Below, piece by piece: positions 23,712 to 32,080 of a stretch of DNA of 64,000 bases; positions within the stretch are counted from its first letter, which is position 1, and every line of letters starts with the position of its first letter. Source of the stretch: Pseudoflavonifractor sp. Marseille-P3106 (GTDB taxonomy: Bacteria; Bacillota; Clostridia; Oscillospirales; Oscillospiraceae); the NCBI GenBank assembly GCA_900169975.1, contig LT827121.1:62001-126000 (forward strand). The letters are read 5' to 3'. Both the position numbers and the translations under genes were made by a program. Below the pieces are notes generated by a model. It had not been told where the DNA came from, ran no database searches, and saw nothing but the letters and a program-made list of their open reading frames with translations.

Positions 23712-24274
23712 GCTGTGCAGAGCATTTATGGGCGCTGCTCCGGCCTCTGGGCCCATATCAGAAGAGTGGGATTTACACCGCGGGGGAGCTGGCCGGAGAG
23801 GGAGAGGCGTTGGACGGGGTGGAGGAGACTCTTGCCACGCTGGAACGGGAGGGTTTTCTCGACACGGCGGAGAGCTGGGGACTGGAGAGGCTGGAAAGCC
23901 TGCTGGTCCGGCGGCCTGTGGCGGACACCCCGGAGGAGCGAAGAAAGGCCCTGGCGGCGCTGCTGAGGATCGGCGGAGACAGCTTTACGCTGGCGGCTGT
24001 CAACGACAACCTGAAGGGCTGCGGGCTCAACGCCGTGGCTGGAGAGACGGCGGACACCGGCGTGGTGGAGGTGCGGTTTCCGGACGTGCCTGGAATCCCG
24101 GACGGGTTTGAGACGCTGAGGAAGATCATAGAAGACATTTTGCCCTGTCACCTTCAGGTGGACTATGTGTATTGGTACATCACCTGGGCCATGGTGGAGG
24201 AGAAGTTTTCCACCTGGGGAGAGATCGAGGCAGGGGGCTATACCTGGGAGCAGCTGGAAAAGCTGGTGCGATAG
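23708..24274 (+). CDS. XkdU/YmfQ-like baseplate protein (DUF2313)
   Basis: A 188-residue protein with GTG start overlapping the J-like stop by 4 bp. It matches the DUF2313/YmfQ pattern (LLRPLGPY..., EGEALDGVEETL, RRKALAALLRIGGDSFTLAAVNDNLKGCGL), a family that attaches fibres to the baseplate. It is the last gene of the locus: no fibre or fibre-assembly gene follows, and a minus-strand gene begins 15 bp downstream. Confidence 0.8.
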   Translation: MSCAEHLWALLRPLGPYQKSGIYTAGELAGEGEALDGVEETLATLEREGFLDTAESWGLERLESLLVRRPVADTPEERRKALAALLRIGGDSFTLAAVNDNLKGCGLNAVAGETADTGVVEVRFPDVPGIPDGFETLRKIIEDILPCHLQVDYVYWYITWAMVEEKFSTWGEIEAGGYTWEQLEKLVR

Positions 24275-24288
24275 GCTTTTCCAGAGGG

Positions 24289-24789
24289 TCAAAAACGGGA
24301 TGGGGCGCTGAAATAGCCCTCTGCCTCGGCCTGTGTGACGGGGGCGCAGGGAGCGAGGCGGTTTTCCAGCCAGGCCATGCGGCCGGTGGAGCAGGCCCAG
24401 TAAAGGCTGTCGTCCGCCCAGGGGGAAATATCCTGAAAGTCATTGCAGATTCCGGCGTCCGGGAAAAAAGTGTCCCGGCCCAGCCGGGCGTCGTTGCGGC
24501 GGAGCAGGGCGGCGCACTCCTCCCGGGTGAGGAGGCGGTCCGGGGCAAAAAGGCCTTCCCCCACGCCTCGGATGACGCCCTCATCCCAGGCCCAGCACAC
24601 CGCCTGGGCATAGGGGGTATTTCGCCCCACGTCGGAAAAAGGACAGGTGCTGACATCGTAGGGAACGCCTCCCGCCGACTGCCAGAGGAGAACGGCAAAG
24701 TCACCCCGGGTGACGGGCTCGGAGGCCGCACCCAGGGCAGGGGTCGTCAGAAGGAGCAGGGAAAGAGCCAGACAGGTCAAAGAGCGCAT
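24289..24789 (-). CDS. Small exported protein with SLH repeats
   Basis: A 166-residue protein with a signal peptide (MRSLTCLALSLLLLTTPALGAAS, cleavage near 21). Two S-layer-homology-like repeats follow: VTRGDFAVLLWQSAGG...FSDVGRNTPYAQAVCWAWDEGVIRGVGEGLFAPDRLLTREECAALL, and a weaker one, FQDISPWADDSLYWACSTGRMAWLENRLAPCAPVTQAEA. SLH repeats bind pyruvylated secondary wall polymers. There is no other domain. Its ribosome binding site lies inside a terminator-like hairpin. Confidence 0.82.
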   Translation of the reverse strand: MRSLTCLALSLLLLTTPALGAASEPVTRGDFAVLLWQSAGGVPYDVSTCPFSDVGRNTPYAQAVCWAWDEGVIRGVGEGLFAPDRLLTREECAALLRRNDARLGRDTFFPDAGICNDFQDISPWADDSLYWACSTGRMAWLENRLAPCAPVTQAEAEGYFSAPSRF

Positions 24790-24835
24790 AAAAATACCCT
24801 CCCGGTCATTGGTACCGGGAGGGTATCATATTTTT
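24790..24835. terminator. Bidirectional terminator that contains the SLH gene ribosome binding site
   Basis: A perfect 13-bp stem (24794-24806 with 24814-24826, 7-nt loop) is flanked by TTTTT on both strands (24831-24835 plus; 24794-24790 minus). It can end the dehydrogenase transcript (minus) and phage-locus readthrough (plus). On the minus strand, GGGAGGG in its 3' arm is the only Shine-Dalgarno for the SLH ATG at 24789. Confidence 0.85.
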
Positions 24836-24853
24836 ACCGCAAATCCAAGGGAA

Positions 24854-25810
24854 TCAGAGGACCCGATTGCGCAGAGGCTCCCCTGCCATAAAGTGCCGGA
24901 GGTTTTCCAAAGCAATGGAGACGATGCTGCGAATGGTCCCGTCCATGTGGTCGCCTCCCGCGATATGTGGGGTGAGGAGCAGGTTGGGGCAGTCCCAGAG
25001 AGGGTGATCGGCGGGAAGCGGCTCAGGCTCGGTGACATCCAGCGCGGCTCCCCAGAGGCGCCCGGTCCGAAGGGCCTCCGCCAGAGCGAGGCAGTCCACG
25101 GCGGTGCCCCGTCCCGCATTTAACAAAATGGCGTCCGGCTTCAAAAGGGAAAGCCGGCGGGCGTTCATCAGGCGGATGGTCTGGGGGGTCTCCGGGAGTG
25201 TCATGGACACCACGTCGGCATGGGGAAGCCAGGCATCCAGCTCCGACAGGGGGTGGAGCTCATCGATACAGGCCACGGGGGTTTCCGGGTGGCGGTTCAG
25301 ACCGATGGTGCGGGCGCCCATGGACTTGACCAGAGCGGCAAAGTGTCCGCCCAGATCGCCGGTGCCCAGCAGGAGGACGGTGGAACCCCGGAGAGAGCGG
25401 ACGGTTCCGGCATCCGCCCAGCGGTGGGCCGACTGGAGATCCCGGTAGGCGGGCAGGCGTTTCATCACCGCCAACAGAGAGGCAAACATGTGCTCGGAGA
25501 CCGCCGGGCCGTACGCCCCAACGGCAGAGGTGAGCATGGCGCCTTTGGGAAACGCGCCGGGGAGGGTATAGGCGTTGACCCCGGCCGACCAAGTTTGAAG
25601 CCACTTCAATCCGGTGCTGCCCACCAGCATGTGGGGAGGAACGTTGCCCAAAATGATCGTGGCCCGCGCAACCTTGTCCAGGGAGGCAGTTTCCCCGGTG
25701 AAGGCCAGATGTGGAGAGGGAAGAAAAATTTGATCCTCATTGGGGGCGCAGGCCACAAAAGCGGCCCGTTCATCGTCCGTCAGAGGAAGGAGGTTTAAGA
25801 TCGTTTCCAC
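24854..25810 (-). CDS. D-isomer-specific 2-hydroxyacid dehydrogenase
   Basis: A 318-residue NAD-dependent reductase with GTG start behind AAAGGAG. The Rossmann motif is LLLGTGDLGGHFAAL (GxGxxG, about 145-150). Catalytic residues are Arg in LNAGRGTAVD, Glu in LDVTEPEPLPADHPLW and His in LTPHIAGGD. Such enzymes reduce 2-keto acids (glyoxylate, hydroxypyruvate, phenylpyruvate); substrate cannot be told here. It is 75 bp from pyc on the same strand. Confidence 0.88.
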   Translation of the reverse strand: METILNLLPLTDDERAAFVACAPNEDQIFLPSPHLAFTGETASLDKVARATIILGNVPPHMLVGSTGLKWLQTWSAGVNAYTLPGAFPKGAMLTSAVGAYGPAVSEHMFASLLAVMKRLPAYRDLQSAHRWADAGTVRSLRGSTVLLLGTGDLGGHFAALVKSMGARTIGLNRHPETPVACIDELHPLSELDAWLPHADVVSMTLPETPQTIRLMNARRLSLLKPDAILLNAGRGTAVDCLALAEALRTGRLWGAALDVTEPEPLPADHPLWDCPNLLLTPHIAGGDHMDGTIRSIVSIALENLRHFMAGEPLRNRVL

Positions 25811-25885
25811 AACAAAACTCCTTTCGGCAGATCCTGGGCAAAGGGGCGGGCCCTTTGTCCAGAGGTTTGTGGCTGGAAGCAGAGG

Positions 25886-28800
25886 TTATTTCATGGTGAT
25901 GAGAAGCTCACCGGCCTTGACGGCAGAGCCCTCCTGAACCAAAATCTGGTCCACGGTGCCGTCCATGCGGGCCACCACGCTGGTTTCCATCTTCATGGCC
26001 TCGATGACGGCCAGGACCTGATTTTTTTTGACGCTTTGGCCGGGGATGACGGAGATCTTGGAGATCATGCCGGGAATGGAGGAGCCGATCTGGCTCTTGT
26101 CGGAAGGATTTGCCATGGGGGTGGCGGCCACCCGGGATTCGGCGGAGGGATCATTTACGGCAATTTCCCGCCGCATGCCGTTGAGTTCGAACTGGACGTT
26201 GCGGGTCCCGTCCTCATTGAGATCGCCCAGCCCCAGATATTTGATCACCAGGGTCTTGCCGTCCTCAATGCTGATCTGGGTGGTCTCCCCCAGGGCCATG
26301 CCGTCGAAGAACACGTGGCTGCCCATGCGGGTGATGTAGCCGTACTCCTGGCGGTGGCGGCAGAATTCCTCCACCACCTTGGGGTAGAGGCACCAGGAGA
26401 CCACCGTGCGGTCGGAGGCGCCGGGGTAGAATTTCTCCACCTCTTCCCGGGCTTTGGCAAAATCCACGGGGGGGAGCAGCTCGCCGGGGCGGCAGGTGAT
26501 GGGCTGCTCCCCTTTGAGGACGAGCTTTTGCAGCGCTTCCGGGAAACCCCAGGCGGGCTGGCCCATCATGCCCTTGAAATAGCTGACCACCGAGTCGGGG
26601 AAGGGAAGGGCCTCCCCCTTCTTCAGAATGTTGTCCGGAGTCAGATCGTTCTGCACCATGAAGATGGCCAGATCCCCCACCATCTTGGAAGAGGGGGTCA
26701 CTTTTACAATGTCGCCCAGCATGGTGTTGACGGCCCGGTACATCTCTTTGACCGCTTCGAACTGATGACCCAGGCCCAGGCTCTCCACCTGGGCTTTCAG
26801 GTTGGAGTACTGGCCGCCGGGCATCTCATAGCGGTAAATGTCGGTGGAGGGGTTCTTGATGCCCGTCTCAAACCGGGCGTAGCGCAGGCGCACGTCCGAC
26901 CAGTAATCGGAGAGCTTTTGGAGCTGATCGGGATCGAACCCGGTGTCCCGTTCCTGGCCGCGCAGAGCGGCTACCAGGGCGTTGAGAGAGGGCTGGCTGG
27001 TGGTGGAGGCCATGGATTCCACAGCGCAGTCCACCACATCCACACCCGCCTCGGCGGCCATGAGGTAGGAGGCGATCTGGTTTCCGGAGGTGTCGTGGGA
27101 GTGGAGGTGGATGGGAATGCCGATCTCCTGCTTCAAAGCGGTGATCAGCTTTTTGGCGGCGTAGGGTTTCAAAAGGCCGGACATGTCCTTGACGCAGAGC
27201 ATGTGAGCGCCCCGGTGCTCCAGTTCTTTTGCAAGGTTGACATAATATTCGAGCGTATACTTGTCTCTGCGGGAGTCCAGGATGTCGCCGGTATAGCAGA
27301 GGGTGGCCTCGCAGAACTTGCCCTGCCGCAGCACTTCGTCCATGGCCACCTCCATGCCGGGCAGCCAGTTGAGGGAGTCGAAAACCCGGAAGACGTCGAT
27401 GCCGTATTTGGCGGCGTTCCGGATAAAGGCCTGAACCACATTGTCGGGATAATTGGTGTAGCCCACTGCGTTGGCTCCACGGAGCAGCATTTGAAAGGGG
27501 ACGTTGGGAATGGCCTGCCGCAGGATGTCCAGCCGCTCCCAGGGGGATTCGTGGAGGAAGCGGTAAGCCACGTCGAAAGTGGCCCCGCCCCACATCTCCA
27601 GGGAGAAGCAGTCCTTCAGGATCTCGGCGGTGCCCGGTGCGCCCAGCATCATATCCCGGGTGCGCATGCGCGTGGAGAGCAGAGACTGATGGGCGTCCCG
27701 CATGGTGGTGTCGGTGATCAGGAGCTTCTTTTGCTCCAGCACCCACCGGCTGAGAGCCTTGGGGCCCTGCTCGTCCAGCAGGAGCTTCAGTCCGTCGGCA
27801 CGGGTCTGGAGACGGCTGGGGGCCGGGAAGCGGGGGATTTCCAGCTGCTTGCGCTGGGTATCCGGGTTTTTCACCTGGATTTCGGCAATGTATTTGAGCA
27901 CCTTGGTGGCTCGGTCACGGCCGTTTTCAAACTCGAAGAGTTCGGGGGACTCGTCGATGAATTTGGTGTGACAGGCGCCCTCCAGGAACTGGGGGTGGGA
28001 GAGAATATTGGTGATGAAGGGGATGTTGGTCTTGACCCCGCGGATGTGCTCTTCACTGATGGCTCTCCGGGCCTTGCTGCACGTGCCCTCAAAGGTGTTG
28101 TCCCAGGCGGTGACCTTCACCAGAAGAGAGTCGTAATAGGGAGAGATGACCGCGCCGGTATAGGCGTTGCCGCCGTCCAGACGGACGCCGAAGCCGCCGC
28201 CCGAACGGTAGGCGGTGATCTTGCCGGTGTCAGGGGCGAAATTGTTGGCCGGATCTTCGGTGGTCACCCGGCACTGGATGGCGTAGCCGTTTTGCCTGAG
28301 ATCGCTCTGACGGGCCATACCGATGCGGGGGTCGGAGAGAGGGCATCCCTCCGCCACCAGGATCTGAGCCCGCACCAGATCGATCCCCGTCACCATCTCG
28401 GTGACGGTGTGTTCCACCTGAATGCGGGGGTTCATCTCAATAAAGTAGTGACGTCCGTCCCGATCCACCAGGAACTCCACGGTTCCGGCGTTGACGTAGC
28501 CCACATGTTTTGCAATTTTTACTGCGTCCTCATGCAGGGCGTGGCGGACCTCTTCGGGCACGCTCCAGGCGGGGGCAAACTCCACCACCTTTTGGTAGCG
28601 GCGCTGGAGAGAACAATCCCGCTCCCCCAGGTGGACCACGTTGCCGTATTGGTCGGCCAGGATCTGCACTTCGATGTGCTTGGGCTCCACCAGGTACTTT
28701 TCAATGAAAATGTCATCGTTGCCGAAGGCCTTTTTGGCCTCGCTCTTCACCAGCTGGAAATTGGTGCGCACCTCGTTCTCGCTGTCGCAGCGGCGCATGC

Positions 28801-29314
28801 CGCGGCCGCCGCCGCCGGCCGCGGCTTTGAGGATCACTGGAAAACCGTAGGAGAGGGCCTTTTCCACCGCCTCATCGGCGTCCCGCAGCGGTTCGGTGGA
28901 GCCGGGAATGATGGGCACACCGCAGGCGATGGCCGTGGCCTTTGCCGCCAGCTTGTCGCCCATCTGTGCCAATACACGGGAGGAGGGGCCGACAAAAGTG
29001 ATGCCGGCCTCCTCACAGGCCCGGGCGAAGTCCGCATTTTCCGAGAGAAAACCGTAGCCTGGGTGAATGGCGTCCACACCCCGGTGGACCGCCAGTCCCA
29101 CGATGGCGGGAACGTCCAAATAGGCGGCCAGGGGGCTTTTGTTGCGGCCGATGAGATAGGCTTCGTCGGCCCGGGTGCGGAAGAGGCTGTACGTATCCTC
29201 ATTGGAGTAGACGGATACGGTCCGCAGCCCCAGGTCGTAGCAGGCACGAAAAATGCGGATGGCGATCTCGCCGCGGTTGGCGGCCATCACTTTACGGAAG
29301 GTTTTCTCACTCAA
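25886..29314 (-). CDS. pyc: Pyruvate carboxylase
   Basis: About 1142 residues, normal for the single-chain enzyme that makes oxaloacetate from pyruvate, bicarbonate and ATP. The frame is open to 29557, but the protein starts at TTG 29314 (LSEKTFRKVMAANRGEIAIR), just below a strong promoter and AAAGG. Domains: biotin carboxylase (1-460; ATP-grasp GGGGRGMR, EMNPRIQVEHTVTE), carboxyltransferase (about 530-810; DTTMRDAHQSLLSTRMRT, HLHSHDTSGN), PC tetramerisation (about 850-1030), and biotinyl carrier with Lys1108 in EAMKMET. It feeds anaplerosis and gluconeogenesis. Confidence 0.97.
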   Translation of the reverse strand: MSEKTFRKVMAANRGEIAIRIFRACYDLGLRTVSVYSNEDTYSLFRTRADEAYLIGRNKSPLAAYLDVPAIVGLAVHRGVDAIHPGYGFLSENADFARACEEAGITFVGPSSRVLAQMGDKLAAKATAIACGVPIIPGSTEPLRDADEAVEKALSYGFPVILKAAAGGGGRGMRRCDSENEVRTNFQLVKSEAKKAFGNDDIFIEKYLVEPKHIEVQILADQYGNVVHLGERDCSLQRRYQKVVEFAPAWSVPEEVRHALHEDAVKIAKHVGYVNAGTVEFLVDRDGRHYFIEMNPRIQVEHTVTEMVTGIDLVRAQILVAEGCPLSDPRIGMARQSDLRQNGYAIQCRVTTEDPANNFAPDTGKITAYRSGGGFGVRLDGGNAYTGAVISPYYDSLLVKVTAWDNTFEGTCSKARRAISEEHIRGVKTNIPFITNILSHPQFLEGACHTKFIDESPELFEFENGRDRATKVLKYIAEIQVKNPDTQRKQLEIPRFPAPSRLQTRADGLKLLLDEQGPKALSRWVLEQKKLLITDTTMRDAHQSLLSTRMRTRDMMLGAPGTAEILKDCFSLEMWGGATFDVAYRFLHESPWERLDILRQAIPNVPFQMLLRGANAVGYTNYPDNVVQAFIRNAAKYGIDVFRVFDSLNWLPGMEVAMDEVLRQGKFCEATLCYTGDILDSRRDKYTLEYYVNLAKELEHRGAHMLCVKDMSGLLKPYAAKKLITALKQEIGIPIHLHSHDTSGNQIASYLMAAEAGVDVVDCAVESMASTTSQPSLNALVAALRGQERDTGFDPDQLQKLSDYWSDVRLRYARFETGIKNPSTDIYRYEMPGGQYSNLKAQVESLGLGHQFEAVKEMYRAVNTMLGDIVKVTPSSKMVGDLAIFMVQNDLTPDNILKKGEALPFPDSVVSYFKGMMGQPAWGFPEALQKLVLKGEQPITCRPGELLPPVDFAKAREEVEKFYPGASDRTVVSWCLYPKVVEEFCRHRQEYGYITRMGSHVFFDGMALGETTQISIEDGKTLVIKYLGLGDLNEDGTRNVQFELNGMRREIAVNDPSAESRVAATPMANPSDKSQIGSSIPGMISKISVIPGQSVKKNQVLAVIEAMKMETSVVARMDGTVDQILVQEGSAVKAGELLITMK

Positions 29315-29354
29315 GACGGACCCATCCTTTCCAGGGGTGAATTTGAATGCCACT

Positions 29355-29383
29355 ATTATATATGGTGCGGGGAAATTTTGCAA
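29355..29383 (-). promoter_or_regulatory. Promoter of pyc
   Basis: Minus strand: -35 TTGCAA (29383-29378), 17-bp spacer, perfect -10 TATAAT (29360-29355). It lies about 40 bp upstream of the pyc TTG. Confidence 0.75.
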
Positions 29384-29445
29384 GTAAAAATCAGAAAAAT
29401 TGCAAAAAGGGAAAAGCGAAAGCAGATGGTTTTCCAGAGACCGTC

Positions 29446-29474
29446 TTGCCTGACAACGGGTTTTGTGATAGGAT
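29446..29474 (+). promoter_or_regulatory. Promoter of recG
   Basis: Plus strand: -35 TTGCCT (29446-29451), 17-bp spacer, extended -10 TGA-TAGGAT (to 29474). It lies 27 bp before the recG ATG. Confidence 0.65.
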
Positions 29475-29501
29475 AACAAAAACGCGGGGAGGAGGGGCAA
29501 T

Positions 29502-31586
29502 ATGACGCCTGAAACACTGCTGCAGGCCCTGCCCGGGATCGGGCCGGCCCGGGCCAAAGCCCTGGCAAAGCTGGGGCTGGTGACGGCGGAGGATCTGCTG
29601 AACGACTACCCCCGGGGCTATGAGGATCGCACCCGCCTCACCGACATCGCCGATGCCCCCGAGGGGGAGCCGGTCTGCATCTCCGCCCTGGTGGCCGAAC
29701 CCCCCAGGACCTCCCGGATCCGCGCCGGACTGTCGGTGAGCAAGAGCCGGATCGTGGACGGCTCCGGCTCGGCCGAGGTCACGTTTTTCAATCAGGAGTA
29801 TGTCCGCCGGGCGCTGGAGCCTGGGGAGAGCTACGTCTTTTATGGGAAGATGGAGACGGTGGGCCGAAAGCGGCAGCTCACCAATCCGGTGTTTGAGCGG
29901 GCCGACCGGACCCGGTTTACCGGGCGGATCATGCCGGTCTACTCTCTTACGGCCGGGGTGTCCAACCACCTGCTGGCCTCGCTGGCACTCCAGTGTGTGG
30001 AGGGATGCGCCGACCAGATGCCCGACGAGCTGCCGGGAGAGCTGCGGCAGCGGTATCAGCTGGCCGCGGTGGAGTATGCGCTCCGAAACGTCCATTTTCC
30101 CGCCGACGAGGAGGCCCTGGCCGTGGCCCGGCGGCGGCTCGTCTTTGAAGAGCTCTTCACGCTCTCCTGTGGAATGGCGTTTCTGCGCCGGCGGCGGGGA
30201 GAGAAGGAGGGACAGGCCTTTCCCAGGCGGGAGCTGTCGGAATTTTTGGCCCTGCTGCCCTTTGCTCCCACCAGTGCCCAGCGGCGGGCCATGGAGGAGA
30301 TCGCCGGAGACCTCGCCTCGGGCCGGAGCATGAACCGGCTGGTGCAGGGAGACGTGGGCTCCGGCAAGACGGCGGTGGCGGCTTTTGCCGCCTGGCTGGC
30401 CTGCGCCGGTGGCTTCCAGACGGCGATGATGGCCCCCACCGAGATTTTGGCCCGGCAGCACTGGGAGACCCTGTCCGGGCTGCTGGCCCCGGCGGGGATT
30501 CGGGTGGGCCTGCTCACCGGCAGCCTGGGCGCCGCCGGAAAACGGGCGGCCCGGGCCGCGCTGGCTGCCGGTGAGGTCGACCTGATGGTGGGCACCCACG
30601 CGCTGCTGAGCGAGGGGGTGGAGTTTGAGAACCTCGGGCTGGTCATCACCGACGAGCAGCACCGCTTTGGGGTGGGACAGCGCTCGGCGCTGGCCTCGAA
30701 GGCGGAGAAGCCCCCCCATGTGCTGGTGATGTCGGCCACGCCCATCCCCCGGACGCTGGCGCTGCTCATCTACGGCGACCTGGATGTGACGATCATCGAC
30801 GAGCTGCCGCCCGGGCGGTCTCCGGTGGAGACCTACCTGGTGGGGGAGGACAAGCGGGAGCGGATGTACCGCTTTGTCCGCAAGCAGGTGGAGGCGGGCC
30901 GCCAGGTCTATGTCATCTGCCCCGCTGTGGAAGAGGGGGAGGGGGCCGACCTGAAGGCGGTGACAGCCTATGCCGCGGAACTGTCAAAGACGGTGTTTCC
31001 CGACCTGCGGGTGGCTTTCGTCCACGGAAAACTCAAGGCCCGGGAGAAGGAAAAGGTCATGGCCGCCTTCGCCGGGGGAGAGGTGGATGTGCTGGTGTCC
31101 ACCACTGTGGTGGAGGTGGGAGTGGACGTGCCCAACGCCTCCCTGATGGTCATCGAGAACGCCGAGCGCTTCGGCCTCAGCCAGCTTCATCAGCTCCGGG
31201 GGCGGGTGGGCCGCAGCCAGCTTCATCAGCTCCGGGGGCGGGTGGGCCGGGGGAAATGGCAGTCCTACTGTGTGCTGGTCAGCGGCAATCACGCCCCGGA
31301 TACCCGGGAGCGGATGAAGTTTTTCGCACAGACCACCGACGGGTTCAAGATCGCCGAGAAGGATCTGGAGCTCCGGGGCCCCGGCGATTTCTTCGGGCAT
31401 CGCCAGCACGGCCTGCCTGCGCTGCGGGCGGCGGATCTGGCGGGGGACACCCGGGTGCTGAAGGAGGCACAGCGGGCGGCCGGGGAGCTGCTGGACGCGG
31501 ATCCCGATCTGTCCCGTCCGGAGAACCGGCCTTTGATGGAGAGGGTGCGTCGGCTCTTTGCCGAGGAGGGCGAGATCTTTAATTAA
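29502..31586 (+). CDS. recG: ATP-dependent DNA helicase RecG, with a 12-residue duplication in motif VI
   Basis: A 694-residue superfamily 2 branch-migration helicase that reverses stalled forks. An N-terminal wedge/OB region (1-240) contains LPGIGPARAKALAKLGL. Helicase motifs follow: Walker A GDVGSGKT, motif II DEQH (ITDEQHRFG), motif III SATPIPRT, motif V STTVVEVGVDVPNA, motif VI QLHQLRGRVGRG. The segment SQLHQLRGRVGR occurs twice in tandem (560-571 and 572-583) from a perfect 36-bp repeat, so the enzyme has an extra arginine-finger loop and may be impaired. ATG 29502 with GGAGGAGGGG. Confidence 0.93.
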   Translation: MTPETLLQALPGIGPARAKALAKLGLVTAEDLLNDYPRGYEDRTRLTDIADAPEGEPVCISALVAEPPRTSRIRAGLSVSKSRIVDGSGSAEVTFFNQEYVRRALEPGESYVFYGKMETVGRKRQLTNPVFERADRTRFTGRIMPVYSLTAGVSNHLLASLALQCVEGCADQMPDELPGELRQRYQLAAVEYALRNVHFPADEEALAVARRRLVFEELFTLSCGMAFLRRRRGEKEGQAFPRRELSEFLALLPFAPTSAQRRAMEEIAGDLASGRSMNRLVQGDVGSGKTAVAAFAAWLACAGGFQTAMMAPTEILARQHWETLSGLLAPAGIRVGLLTGSLGAAGKRAARAALAAGEVDLMVGTHALLSEGVEFENLGLVITDEQHRFGVGQRSALASKAEKPPHVLVMSATPIPRTLALLIYGDLDVTIIDELPPGRSPVETYLVGEDKRERMYRFVRKQVEAGRQVYVICPAVEEGEGADLKAVTAYAAELSKTVFPDLRVAFVHGKLKAREKEKVMAAFAGGEVDVLVSTTVVEVGVDVPNASLMVIENAERFGLSQLHQLRGRVGRSQLHQLRGRVGRGKWQSYCVLVSGNHAPDTRERMKFFAQTTDGFKIAEKDLELRGPGDFFGHRQHGLPALRAADLAGDTRVLKEAQRAAGELLDADPDLSRPENRPLMERVRRLFAEEGEIFN
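31178..31249 (+). repeat. Perfect 36-bp tandem duplication inside recG
   Basis: Two identical 36-bp copies, 31178-31213 and 31214-31249, keep the frame and duplicate 12 codons of helicase motif VI. Identity of 36/36 including third positions implies a recent event or an assembly artefact. Confidence 0.95.
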
Positions 31587-31646
31587 AACGGGGAGCGGAA
31601 AATCCGTCCGCTGTCTCAATCATGGGAACAGAAAAGGGGAAAGACA

Positions 31647-32033
31647 ATGAGTCAGATCATGGAAAAGACCCGGGCGCTTCGGGCGGATGCCAACGTCCAC
31701 TACAACTGCTGCCAGGCTACGCTGATCCCGTTCAGCGGGAAGTGCGGCATCGATGAGGAGACGGCCTTCCGGGCGGGCACCTTTTTTAACACGGGGATGC
31801 GTCACGGTTCCACCTGCGGCGCGGTGACCGGGGCGCTGATGGCCCTGGGGCTGGCGGGAGCAGGAGACGAGGCGGCCAAGACCCTGATGCGGGAGTTTCG
31901 GGAGAAAAACGGCTGTCTGGAGTGTGCCGAGCTGCTGAAAAAGGCCAGGGAGAACGGGGAGGAGCGCAAGTGCCACTGCGACCGGATGGTGTTTGAAGCG
32001 GTGGAGCTGACGGAAAAGCTGCTGGAGAAGTAA
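31647..32033 (+). CDS. C-GCAxxG-C-C family protein
   Basis: A 128-residue protein of the redox-cysteine family common in anaerobes. Cysteines are spaced as in the family: NCCQATL near residue 23, GKCGID, GSTCGAVTGALMALGLAG (the GCAxxG-like core), CLECAELL, and CHCDRMV at the end. The core motif reads TCGAVTGA. Members often sit near electron-transfer genes and may bind a metal or cofactor; the reaction is unknown. ATG 31647 with AAAGGGGAAAG upstream. Confidence 0.85.
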   Translation: MSQIMEKTRALRADANVHYNCCQATLIPFSGKCGIDEETAFRAGTFFNTGMRHGSTCGAVTGALMALGLAGAGDEAAKTLMREFREKNGCLECAELLKKARENGEERKCHCDRMVFEAVELTEKLLEK

Positions 32034-32066
32034 AAAACCGGGGCCGCTGTAAGCGGCCCCGGTTTT
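32032..32066. terminator. Bidirectional terminator between convergent genes
   Basis: An almost perfect palindrome: AAAAAACCGGGGCCGCT, 3-nt loop, AGCGGCCCCGGTTTTTT. It ends the C-GCAxxG-C-C gene (plus) and the NlpC/P60 gene (minus). Confidence 0.95.
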
Positions 32067-32080
32067 TTGTTGCCTCTGAG

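Larger units (their letters stand above)
11358..24274 (+). mobile_element. Compact PBSX-like contractile phage locus without integrase, lysis, fibre or tape-measure genes
   Basis: Nineteen intact, tightly packed plus-strand genes follow the gene order of the defective phage PBSX: xtmA/B, xkdE, F, G, H-J, K, M, N, P, Q, R-S, T, U. Most neighbours overlap by 1-4 bp. No integrase, repressor, replication, holin, endolysin or tail-fibre gene is present, and no att-like direct repeat is evident. The slot of the tape measure (xkdO) holds only a 181-residue hydrophilic protein. GC content resembles the host. Intact frames plus these losses suggest either a domesticated particle (gene-transfer-agent or bacteriocin-like) or a prophage remnant still under selection. 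Confidence 0.9.

Noticed and set aside
11220-24300. Attachment sites flanking the phage locus
   Set aside because: I saw no shared direct repeat at the two edges and neither edge is a tRNA gene.
26036-29476. A very long open frame on the plus strand opposite pyruvate carboxylase
   Set aside because: Translation is low-complexity (His, Gly, Val, Asp rich), has no start site, and mirrors the codon bias of pyc on the other strand. It is a GC-rich shadow.
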